In this document: one piece after another, positions 1 to 5,048 of the stretch
Numbering within the stretch: position 1 is the first letter of the stretch
Layout: every line of letters starts with the position of its first letter
Assembly: GCA_001004085.1 (NCBI GenBank)
Contig: LCQJ01000016.1
Span: 1-7,111, forward strand
DNA: 7,111 nucleotides
Origin: Parcubacteria group bacterium GW2011_GWA2_50_10b
GTDB taxonomy: Bacteria; Patescibacteriota; Minisyncoccia; Phycocordibacterales; Zambryskibacteraceae
Direction: 5' to 3'
The notes under the pieces: model-generated
Database searches by the model: none
Told to the model about the DNA's origin: nothing
The model's input: only the letters and a program-made list of their open reading frames with translations
Made by a program: the position numbers and the translations under genes

Positions 1-285
1 GGAGTCGAACTTGATAAACCTCTCGAGGATATTTTCCCGTTTCTCGACTATGTGGACTTCATCCATTTGATGTCGATTGAAGAAATCGGCGAGCAAGGGC
101 ATCCGTTCGATGAAAGAATCTTTGATAGAATAAAGCAAGTTAAGGAAAAGTTTCCGGAGTTAAAGATCAGCGTGGACGGTGGGATAAATGTGGAAAATTA
201 CCAAAGACTTCAAGCTACTGGTGCGGACAGGTTGGTAGTCGGGTCAAACTTTAGAGAATTATGGAACTCACTGACGAAAAAATAA
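1..285 (+). CDS. rpe: Ribulose-phosphate 3-epimerase, 3' part (5' end outside window)
   Basis: The frame is open from base 1 to a TAA at 283-285, giving the last 94 residues of a TIM-barrel protein. Full-length epimerases are about 210-230 residues, so more than half is missing upstream. The visible part has the strand-6 segment ending HLMSI, then IGEQGHPF where the family has the flexible phosphate-site loop, the catalytic-aspartate motif SVDGGIN (Asp at residue 59 of the fragment) and the phosphate-binding GADRLVVGSNF near the C-terminus. The enzyme interconverts ribulose 5-phosphate and xylulose 5-phosphate in the cytoplasm; xylulose 5-phosphate is the donor substrate of the transketolase encoded next, which supports the call. 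The gene overlaps the transketolase start by 25 nt. Another phosphate-binding TIM barrel such as a hexulose-phosphate synthase is possible but less likely given DGGIN and the neighbour. Confidence 0.85.
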   Translation, partial: GVELDKPLEDIFPFLDYVDFIHLMSIEEIGEQGHPFDERIFDRIKQVKEKFPELKISVDGGINVENYQRLQATGADRLVVGSNFRELWNSLTKK

Positions 286-1127
286 AGAAACTCAAGGGAA
301 AGGCCAATGATATCCGAGTTTCTTTAATAGAAGCTTTACTTGCCGCCGGCTCCGGTCACACGGCAGGACCATTGGATATGGCCGATATCTTCGCCGTCTT
401 GTTTTTCCACACCCTGGTCCACAACCCCAAAAAACCCGATTGGCCGGAACGCGACCGGTTGGTCCTTTCGAACGGCCACATCTGCCCGGTCCTTTATTCG
501 GCCATGGCTCATGCCGGCTATTTCCCGCTCGAGGAATTGAAAACTTTGCGAAAGTTCGGCTCAAGGCTTCAGGGCCATCCTCACCGCGACTTTCTACCTA
601 TGCTTGAGACCAGTTCGGGACCCTTGGGTTCCGGACTCTCGCAAGCGGTCGGCATGGCGCTCGCCGATAAAATCGACCACGGCCTGACCGCCTCCCGGCG
701 CATCTACGCTCTTCTTTCCGACGGTGAGTTGGAATGCGGACAGACCTGGGAAGCGGCCATGCTTGGCGGCAAAGAGAAACTGCATAACCTCACGGCAGTC
801 ATCGACCGAAACAATATCCAGATAGACGGCTATACCGAAGACGTGATGCCGCTCGAGGCTCTCTCGGACAAGTGGCGGGCCTGGAACTGGCATGTCATCG
901 AAATTGACGGGCATAATATGGCAGAAATCGCTGACGCCTTCGAGGCGGCCAAGGGCATTTTCGAAAAGCCCACCGTCATCATCGCTCACACCATTGCCGG
1001 CAAGGGGGTGAAGGAGTTCGAACGCGATTACCGCTGGCACGGCAAGCCTCCGAATGCCCAAGAGGCAGCCATGGCTCTCTCCGAACTGCGGACATTAGGC
1101 GGGAAGATTAAATCAGAACACCAGTAA
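261..1127 (+). CDS. Transketolase, N-terminal (ThDP-binding) subunit
   Basis: This 288-residue protein is the N-terminal half of a split transketolase; single-chain enzymes are about 620-670 residues. It should work as a complex with the C-half encoded next, moving two-carbon ketol units between sugar phosphates. Visible landmarks: GSGHTAGPLD (residues 30-39, usually GHPGG), LSNGH (69-73), LQGHP (103-107), SSGPLGSGLS (118-127) and the ThDP/Mg motif SDGE...NN (153-185), with Asp154 and Asn184 as likely metal ligands. The first Gly of the usual GDG is Ser153. GHNM (223-226) and AGKGV (252-256) also match the family. The start is forced: a TAG lies in frame at 252-254 and no ATG, GTG or TTG follows until Met40, so the 25-nt overlap with rpe is real. 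No clear Shine-Dalgarno precedes it, suggesting translational coupling. Confidence 0.93.
   Translation: MELTDEKIKKLKGKANDIRVSLIEALLAAGSGHTAGPLDMADIFAVLFFHTLVHNPKKPDWPERDRLVLSNGHICPVLYSAMAHAGYFPLEELKTLRKFGSRLQGHPHRDFLPMLETSSGPLGSGLSQAVGMALADKIDHGLTASRRIYALLSDGELECGQTWEAAMLGGKEKLHNLTAVIDRNNIQIDGYTEDVMPLEALSDKWRAWNWHVIEIDGHNMAEIADAFEAAKGIFEKPTVIIAHTIAGKGVKEFERDYRWHGKPPNAQEAAMALSELRTLGGKIKSEHQ
283..326. repeat. Inverted repeat, 11-bp arms, over the rpe stop
   Basis: Bases 283-293 (TAAAGAAACTC) are perfectly complementary to 316-326 (GAGTTTCTTTA), with a 22-nt loop. The left arm begins with the rpe stop codon and both arms lie in the first codons of the transketolase gene. It could fold in the mRNA and affect coupling, but the arms are A/T-rich, the protein sequence there looks ordinary for the family, and a repeat this long is only mildly unexpected by chance. 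Confidence 0.35.
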
Positions 1128-2113
1128 TGCTTAATCCGGAATTAAAATTAAATGAAAAGATGTTTGACGGACAAGTCGAGCAGATTCCGATTCGCAAAGG
1201 CTTCGGCGAAGGCTTATTGGCGGCGGGGGAGAAGGACATGCGAGTGGTTACGCTTTGCGCAGATCTCACGGAATCCGCTCAAGCCATTTTTTTCAAAGAA
1301 AAGTTTCCGCAACGGTTCATAGAGCTCGGCGTGGCGGAGCAGAACATGGCTTCGGTCGCCTCGGGGCTCGCGGCCATGGGCAAAATCCCATTTATCACTT
1401 CCTACGCCATGTTTTCTCCGGGCCGCAACTGGGAGCAGATTAGGACAACTATTTGCTATAACAATAGGAAGGTAGTAATCGCCGGTTCGCACGCAGGCAT
1501 CTCGGTCGGACCCGACGGCGGGACCCACCAGGCCATCGAAGATTTCGCCATTACCAGAGTCATGCCCAGAATGGTCGTTCTTTCTCCCTGCGATGCCTTG
1601 GAAGCCAAACGCGCCACCGAAGTGGCGGCTCTGACGGACACCCCAGTTTATATCCGGCTGGCCCGGGAGAAGACTCCGTTTATGACTACGAAAAAAACTC
1701 CTTTTGCCGTAGGCCTTGCCCAACTCTTCTGGGAAAGTAAATCGCCGAAAGTCGGTATTATTGCCACCGGCGCTTTGGTCTACCAGGCACTCTTGGCGGC
1801 CAAAGAATTGAAAGAGAAGGATATTGATGTGACTGTCATGAATCTCTCAACCATCAAACCGCTGGACACTGAGGCCATAGTTTCTCTGGCTAAAAAAGCG
1901 GAGCGGATAGTGACTGTCGAGGAACATCAGCAAAACGGCGGCATGGGCAGCGCCGTGGCGGAATGCCTAGCCAAGCATTTCCCCGTACCGATGGAATTCG
2001 TCGGTGTCGATGACCAATTCGGCCAGTCAGGCACCCAGGAAGAACTTTTAAAGCACTATGGCTTAGACAAAGAAGCGATTATCAAGGCGGTTAAGAAAAT
2101 TTCGAAGAGATAA
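1127..2113 (+). CDS. Transketolase, C-terminal (Pyr/regulatory) subunit
   Basis: This 328-residue protein is the second half of the split transketolase. It has the pyrimidine-binding domain with IELGVAEQNM (65-74), where Glu71 is the catalytic glutamate that activates ThDP, and then GISVGPDGGTHQAIED (124-139), with His134 in the substrate/cofactor site. A TPVYIRLAR segment (171-179) leads into a transketolase C-terminal domain containing IIATGALVYQAL and VEEHQQNGGMGSA. The absence of an N-terminal ThDP domain distinguishes it from 1-deoxyxylulose-5-phosphate synthase. Its ATG shares one base with the TAA of the N-half (TAATG), a classical coupled junction that should give equal amounts of both subunits. 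No good Shine-Dalgarno is present. The next in-frame Met is residue 12, but the overlap favours the first. The active complex is probably an alpha2beta2 heterotetramer, inferred from other split enzymes. Confidence 0.93.
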   Translation: MLNPELKLNEKMFDGQVEQIPIRKGFGEGLLAAGEKDMRVVTLCADLTESAQAIFFKEKFPQRFIELGVAEQNMASVASGLAAMGKIPFITSYAMFSPGRNWEQIRTTICYNNRKVVIAGSHAGISVGPDGGTHQAIEDFAITRVMPRMVVLSPCDALEAKRATEVAALTDTPVYIRLAREKTPFMTTKKTPFAVGLAQLFWESKSPKVGIIATGALVYQALLAAKELKEKDIDVTVMNLSTIKPLDTEAIVSLAKKAERIVTVEEHQQNGGMGSAVAECLAKHFPVPMEFVGVDDQFGQSGTQEELLKHYGLDKEAIIKAVKKISKR

Positions 2114-2119
2114 TTGTAG

Positions 2120-2125
2120 TAGAAT
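2120..2125 (+). promoter_or_regulatory. Possible -10 element for the desaturase gene
   Basis: TAGAAT, one base from TATAAT, lies in the 53-bp gap after the transketolase stop. A start about 7 nt further on would give a leader of roughly 35 nt including the Shine-Dalgarno. No convincing -35 is seen at the right distance, so the gene may equally be read through from the transketolase genes. Confidence 0.25.
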
Positions 2126-2155
2126 AAATAGAGACTTGTTCATAAATTGCATTGA

Positions 2156-2162
2156 GGGAGGT
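2156..2162 (+). promoter_or_regulatory. Strong Shine-Dalgarno that sets the desaturase start
   Basis: GGGAGGT lies four bases before the GTG at 2167-2169. A TTG at 2152 would also open the frame, but it lies upstream of and would swallow this site, so GTG 2167 is preferred. Such a clear site contrasts with the aldolase, kinase and oxidase genes, which have none. Confidence 0.8.
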
Positions 2163-2166
2163 AGCT

Positions 2167-3066
2167 GTGCAAAGTAGAACATCAGAAAGTGTGATTACGT
2201 CGCCGCCGCTCCTTAAAAAGAGCCTGACCTCCTTCATCGTGTTCGTGCCGTTCATCGCCGTGGCATCCATCCCTTTCCTGTGGCCATGGATAGCGGTGCC
2301 ATCCGCGATGATCGTCGCCATAGTACTCTATTTCTTGACCGGACAGGGCATTACCGTGAGTTTCCATCGGGAGCACACGCACAACTCACTTGAATTGCGG
2401 CCGGCCGCCAGTTTTGTCATGTACTTGTTTGCACTTTTCAGTGTACAAGGCCAGGGCAAGGAGTGGGTCACTGAACACAAACTCCATCACCAGCACACCG
2501 AAAAAGAAGGTGACCCGCATTCGCCGCATCTTTCCGGTGGGGTAATCAGGGGATTCATCCACGCTCACTGCGGATGGTTCTTCAAAAGGGGCTGGCACGA
2601 CTATGAACGCCATGTCCCGAAACTTCTGGAAAAAAAGAACTTGATGAAGCTTGATGAGCTCTTTCCCTACATCGCGGTTTCAAGCTTTGTCTTGCCGGGA
2701 ATACTGGTTCTTCCTTTTGACCAGAGCATGCGGGGATTCTTAGCCGGGGTTTTCTGGGGCGGCTTCGTGCGGATAGGGGCCGTGCATCACGTCACCTGGT
2801 GCGTCAATTCAGTCTGCCACCTCTGGGGTACGCGGCCCTTCAAGTCCAACGACCAGAGCGCCAACAATCTGATCTTCGGCATCCTCGCATTCGGCGAAGG
2901 ATGGCATCGCAATCACCACGCCTTCCAACGCTCGGCGCGTATCGGCTTACGATGGTGGGAATTCGACACGGGGTGGCTCACCATCAAGGTACTCGATTTT
3001 TTCGGCCAGGTCAGAACGATGCGGCTGCCGACGCCTGAGGAGATGAGAACCAAAAGGGTAGGCTAG
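2167..3066 (+). CDS. Membrane fatty-acid (acyl-CoA/acyl-lipid) desaturase
   Basis: This 299-residue integral membrane di-iron desaturase introduces a double bond into an acyl chain, probably at the delta-9 position by family resemblance. All histidine clusters are present: HREHTH (67-72), HKLHH (104-108) followed by DPHSP (116-120), HAHCGW (132-137), HHVTWCVNSVCH (207-218) and GEGWHRNHH (243-251), followed by the usual FQRSARIGLRWWEFD. Hydrophobic stretches at about 22-38 and 41-58, near 82-94, and at about 168-205 fit the four-helix family topology. The first box is atypical in having Asn after its last His (HNS), where HRS is common. Start chosen at GTG 2167 because of the Shine-Dalgarno. 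The gene follows the transketolase pair by 53 bp and ends just before a strong hairpin. No acyl carrier, thioesterase, ferredoxin or reductase gene is visible, so substrate and electron donor are unknown. Confidence 0.92.
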   Translation: MQSRTSESVITSPPLLKKSLTSFIVFVPFIAVASIPFLWPWIAVPSAMIVAIVLYFLTGQGITVSFHREHTHNSLELRPAASFVMYLFALFSVQGQGKEWVTEHKLHHQHTEKEGDPHSPHLSGGVIRGFIHAHCGWFFKRGWHDYERHVPKLLEKKNLMKLDELFPYIAVSSFVLPGILVLPFDQSMRGFLAGVFWGGFVRIGAVHHVTWCVNSVCHLWGTRPFKSNDQSANNLIFGILAFGEGWHRNHHAFQRSARIGLRWWEFDTGWLTIKVLDFFGQVRTMRLPTPEEMRTKRVG

Positions 3067-3070
3067 CTTT

Positions 3071-3110
3071 AAGTGCCGCCACGAATCGTTCGTGGCGGCA
3101 CTTCTGTTTT
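3071..3110 (+). terminator. Rho-independent-type terminator after the desaturase
   Basis: A perfect 15-bp stem (3071-3085 with 3089-3103) with a 3-nt loop is followed by CTGTTTT. It starts four bases after the desaturase stop. The final T's overlap the stop codon of the convergent kinase gene (TAA, 3109-3111 on the minus strand). In the minus direction the same hairpin begins 5 nt after the kinase stop but is followed by AAAGC, not U's, so termination of the kinase transcript here would be weaker or rely on stem strength. Confidence 0.85.
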
Positions 3111-4089
3111 ACATAGTCTTTTGGAATTCAGCGGGAGCGGATTTCAAATATGCTTCGATTTTTTCGCGGGAGAGAAGCCCTTTTTGAGCGCCAATTTCTT
3201 GGACGACAGACATAGAATTTATCATGCCCCACCTTACCGCTGTCTCTAAGTCCTTACCTAAGGCAAGCGCGGCCACGGTCGTCGAGGCCATGGCGTCACC
3301 GGCACCGGTGCGCTCAAGAGGAGGCTTAGGATCAGGATAAGCGCTCTGATGCCAGCTTTTCTTGCCATCATAGACATGGGCTCCTTTCGGCCCATCGGTA
3401 ACTACTACTATTTCTGGACCCAGTTCCCGCAATCTCTTCAAAAGTTCGGCCGTGCCGAGAGTGTCGATATTTAAAATTTTTTCCGCCTCCCTTACGTTGC
3501 AGAAGAAAATCTTAGTTCTCTTATAAATATCCTTTAATTTTTCGGTGCCTAGATTTAATTGAAATGTGCCCGGCTGGAAAGCGAGTTGAATATTCGGATT
3601 CTTTTTCAGATACTCGCTGATTTCACTATGATATATCATAGTGCTTTCTCCAAGAGAGGAGAGGTAGAGCCACTTGGGGTTTCCGAATTCCGGCAATTTG
3701 TATTCATAAGCTTCATGTTTGACCAAGATAGTGCGGTCATCGCCATACCAAAGCACGTAATGATAATTAGTCTTTTTTCCAGATTCTTTGGAGACAAATT
3801 CCGTACCAACCTTTTCCTCTTGGAGTCGAGCTAAAGCCTTCACCCCATTCTCGTCATCTCCCAAATGCGTTACTAGGGCAGAAGAGAGTCCCAAGCGTAC
3901 TGCCGAGACGGCGGCATTGGCGCTATTACCAACCGCCGGAATTTCTTCTACAGACTCATACGGCACTTTGTCGCCAAAAGCCATGGAAAGCGTGCAGTGC
4001 TCCCGGTTGATGTCGCAATGAGTGCTGGCTTCCTTGAGTTTGATGAAGGCGTCCGTGACGATATCGCCGATAGCTATGAACTCTGGCAT
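3109..4089 (-). CDS. PfkB-family carbohydrate kinase
   Basis: This 326-residue ribokinase/PfkB-fold kinase transfers the ATP gamma-phosphate to a sugar or sugar phosphate in the cytoplasm. Landmarks: IGDIVTDAF (7-15) with the substrate-contact Asp13, VGNSANAAVSAVRLGL (53-68) as the first PfkB signature, HLGDDENG (75-82), CNVREAEKIL (197-206), VTDGPKGA (230-237) and the second signature RTGAGDAMAS (260-269), where Asp265 is the catalytic base and GAG the anion hole. Residues 20-45 hold a family-atypical segment with two cysteines (25 and 32). The gene diverges from the aldolase across 16 bp and ends against the shared hairpin. Substrate cannot be read from sequence: fructose 6-phosphate, ribose and a nucleoside are all possible. 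The aldolase partner favours a fructose-6-phosphate kinase role, as inference only. A perfect 20-bp palindrome lies within residues 149-156. Confidence 0.9.
   Translation of the reverse strand: MPEFIAIGDIVTDAFIKLKEASTHCDINREHCTLSMAFGDKVPYESVEEIPAVGNSANAAVSAVRLGLSSALVTHLGDDENGVKALARLQEEKVGTEFVSKESGKKTNYHYVLWYGDDRTILVKHEAYEYKLPEFGNPKWLYLSSLGESTMIYHSEISEYLKKNPNIQLAFQPGTFQLNLGTEKLKDIYKRTKIFFCNVREAEKILNIDTLGTAELLKRLRELGPEIVVVTDGPKGAHVYDGKKSWHQSAYPDPKPPLERTGAGDAMASTTVAALALGKDLETAVRWGMINSMSVVQEIGAQKGLLSREKIEAYLKSAPAEFQKTM
3624..3643. repeat. Perfect 20-bp palindrome inside the kinase gene
   Basis: CACTATGATATATCATAGTG equals its own reverse complement with no mismatch. It can be read as two TATGAT hexamers (3627-3632 on +, 3640-3635 on -) facing outward, each one base from a -10 consensus. 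It encodes kinase residues 149-156 in a stretch between strands, just after LSSLGE, and causes no obvious length change. Confidence 0.9.
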
Positions 4090-4090
4090 T

Positions 4091-4099
4091 TGCTAAAAT
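4091..4099 (+). promoter_or_regulatory. Extended -10 of the aldolase gene (leaderless start predicted)
   Basis: TGCTAAAAT matches the extended -10 pattern TGnTAtAAT with one mismatch. Transcription 7 bases after it would begin at the A of the aldolase ATG (4106), giving a leaderless mRNA. No TTGACA-like -35 is seen at 17 bp upstream (TAGCTA at 4071-4076); the TG extension may compensate. The absence of any Shine-Dalgarno agrees. Confidence 0.6.
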
Positions 4100-4103
4100 C
4101 ATA
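4098..4103 (-). promoter_or_regulatory. -10 element of the kinase gene, overlapping the aldolase -10
   Basis: On the minus strand bases 4103 to 4098 read TATGAT, five of six with TATAAT. A start 7-8 bases further on falls at 4091-4090, one or two bases before the kinase ATG (4089), so this transcript is also predicted to be leaderless or nearly so. It overlaps the plus-strand -10 by two base pairs, so the two polymerases should compete. No clear -35 is visible. Confidence 0.55.
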
Positions 4104-4105
4104 AC

Positions 4106-4984
4106 ATGAAATCTTTGCGGGAAGCGCTCGCGTGGGCGGAAAAAAACCAGGTGGCCATCGGGCATTTCAACATCTCCGACTCCGAAGGCTTCAAGGCGGT
4201 CGTTGAAGCGGCCAAAGAACTCGGAGTGCCGGTCATCATTGGCGTCTCGGAAGGCGAAAGGGCCTTCATCGGCCTTCAGGAAGTGGTTTCTCTGGTCAAA
4301 ATCGCGCGCGGCAACGGCCTCGACGTCTTCGTCAACGCCGACCACACCTATTCGATGGAGAAAGCTAGGGCGGCAATTGACGCCGGCATGGACAGCGTCA
4401 TCATCGATGAGGCCGGTAAGCCATTGGAAGAGAATATCAAGTTGACCAAAGAAATAGTCGATTACGCCCGTTCCCGGACAAAAGGTCGAACCTTAAGTAT
4501 CGATTCCCAAGGTTCGACCTTGGTGGAGGGTGAGCTTGGTTTTATCGGGGTCTCGTCAAAAGTGCTGGAGAAATTGCCAGATGGGGTCTCGCAAGATTCG
4601 CAGACCAAACCGGAGGACGCCAAGCGATTCGTCGAAGAAACCGGTATAGACCTGTTCGCCCCGTCGGTCGGCAATGTCCACGGCCTGGTCAAATCGGGCC
4701 AGCCGAAACTCAATATCGAACGCATCAAAGCTTTGCGCGAGGCGGTCAAGGTGCCGCTCGTCCTCCACGGCGGCTCCGGCATTAGCGATGAGGATTTTCT
4801 CTCCGCCATTGCGGCCGGCATCCGCGTCATCCATATCAATACCGAGTTGAGACTCGCTTATAAAGAGGGGATAGCAGAAGGCCTCAAATCCGGCGAAATC
4901 GCGCCCTATAAATTCATGGAAACCGGCGTCGAAGAGATGAAGAAGGTGGTCCGGGAGAGATTGAGGCTCTTCAACAAGCTATGA
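4106..4984 (+). CDS. fba: Class II fructose-bisphosphate aldolase
   Basis: This 292-residue zinc-dependent aldolase reversibly cleaves fructose 1,6-bisphosphate to dihydroxyacetone phosphate and glyceraldehyde 3-phosphate. Landmarks: VAIGHFNISD (16-25), VNADHTYS (76-83) with catalytic Asp79 and zinc ligand His80, SVIIDEAGKPLEENI (97-111), VEGELGFIG (140-148), GNVHG (189-193) with zinc ligand His192, LHGGSG (220-225) with zinc ligand His221, and HINTELR (243-249) for phosphate binding. Length is usual (about 285-310). Compared with remembered relatives, residues 126-139 look like an insertion of roughly 12 residues before VEGELG, exactly over a 13-bp-arm inverted repeat. The start is the only sensible ATG and has no Shine-Dalgarno. 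A tagatose-bisphosphate or related ketose-bisphosphate aldolase is an alternative in the same family. The gene is divergent from the PfkB kinase. Confidence 0.92.
   Translation: MKSLREALAWAEKNQVAIGHFNISDSEGFKAVVEAAKELGVPVIIGVSEGERAFIGLQEVVSLVKIARGNGLDVFVNADHTYSMEKARAAIDAGMDSVIIDEAGKPLEENIKLTKEIVDYARSRTKGRTLSIDSQGSTLVEGELGFIGVSSKVLEKLPDGVSQDSQTKPEDAKRFVEETGIDLFAPSVGNVHGLVKSGQPKLNIERIKALREAVKVPLVLHGGSGISDEDFLSAIAAGIRVIHINTELRLAYKEGIAEGLKSGEIAPYKFMETGVEEMKKVVRERLRLFNKL
4482..4521. repeat. Intragenic palindromic element in the aldolase, 13-bp arms
   Basis: Bases 4482-4494 (AAGGTCGAACCTT) are the exact reverse complement of 4509-4521 (AAGGTTCGACCTT), with a 14-nt loop. Each arm is itself a small palindrome (AAGGT, three bases, ACCTT). 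The element is read in frame as residues 126-139 and coincides with the apparent extra segment of the protein, which suggests insertion of a short mobile palindrome with the frame kept. Confidence 0.9.
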
Positions 4985-4986
4985 GT

Positions 4987-5048
4987 CCCATTAGAAATTT
5001 ACCAGACATAATCAGTGATAAAATGTTAATAATAAAATTTCTAACGGG
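4987..5048. repeat. Inverted repeat filling the aldolase-oxidase spacer
   Basis: CCCATTAGAAATTT (4987-5000) pairs with AAATTTCTAACGGG (5035-5048) at 13 of 14 positions (an A.C mismatch at 4990/5045), separated by 34 nt. The left arm starts two bases after the aldolase stop and the right arm ends on the base before the oxidase ATG, so the repeat bounds practically the whole spacer. It has no T-tract and is not a typical terminator. It may be a miniature terminal-inverted-repeat element, an operator or an mRNA fold at the start codon. Confidence 0.85.
5016..5038 (+). promoter_or_regulatory. Candidate -10 elements for the FAD oxidase
   Basis: TGATAAAAT at 5016-5024 has the same TGnTAAAAT form as the aldolase promoter and would give a leader of about 18 nt. 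A second TAAAAT at 5033-5038 would start transcription only about 4 nt before the ATG. Which is used cannot be told from sequence; no clear -35 is visible for either. The first lies in the loop and the second overlaps the right arm of the surrounding inverted repeat. Confidence 0.4.

Noticed and set aside
594..1061. A 155-codon minus-strand open frame inside the transketolase N-half
   Set aside because: It lies wholly opposite the ThDP motif region, with no recognisable motif or start signal.
1214..1723. A 169-codon minus-strand open frame inside the transketolase C-half
   Set aside because: It is antisense to conserved transketolase motifs and its composition (many Arg, His and Ser) is typical of a shadow frame.
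2152..2166. TTG at 2152 as the desaturase start
   Set aside because: It would place the GGGAGGT ribosome site inside the coding sequence; GTG 2167 has the right spacing from that site.
2641..2660. Tandem CTTGATGA copies in the desaturase gene
   Set aside because: Only two short copies in coding sequence with no wider repeat; likely coincidence of codons.
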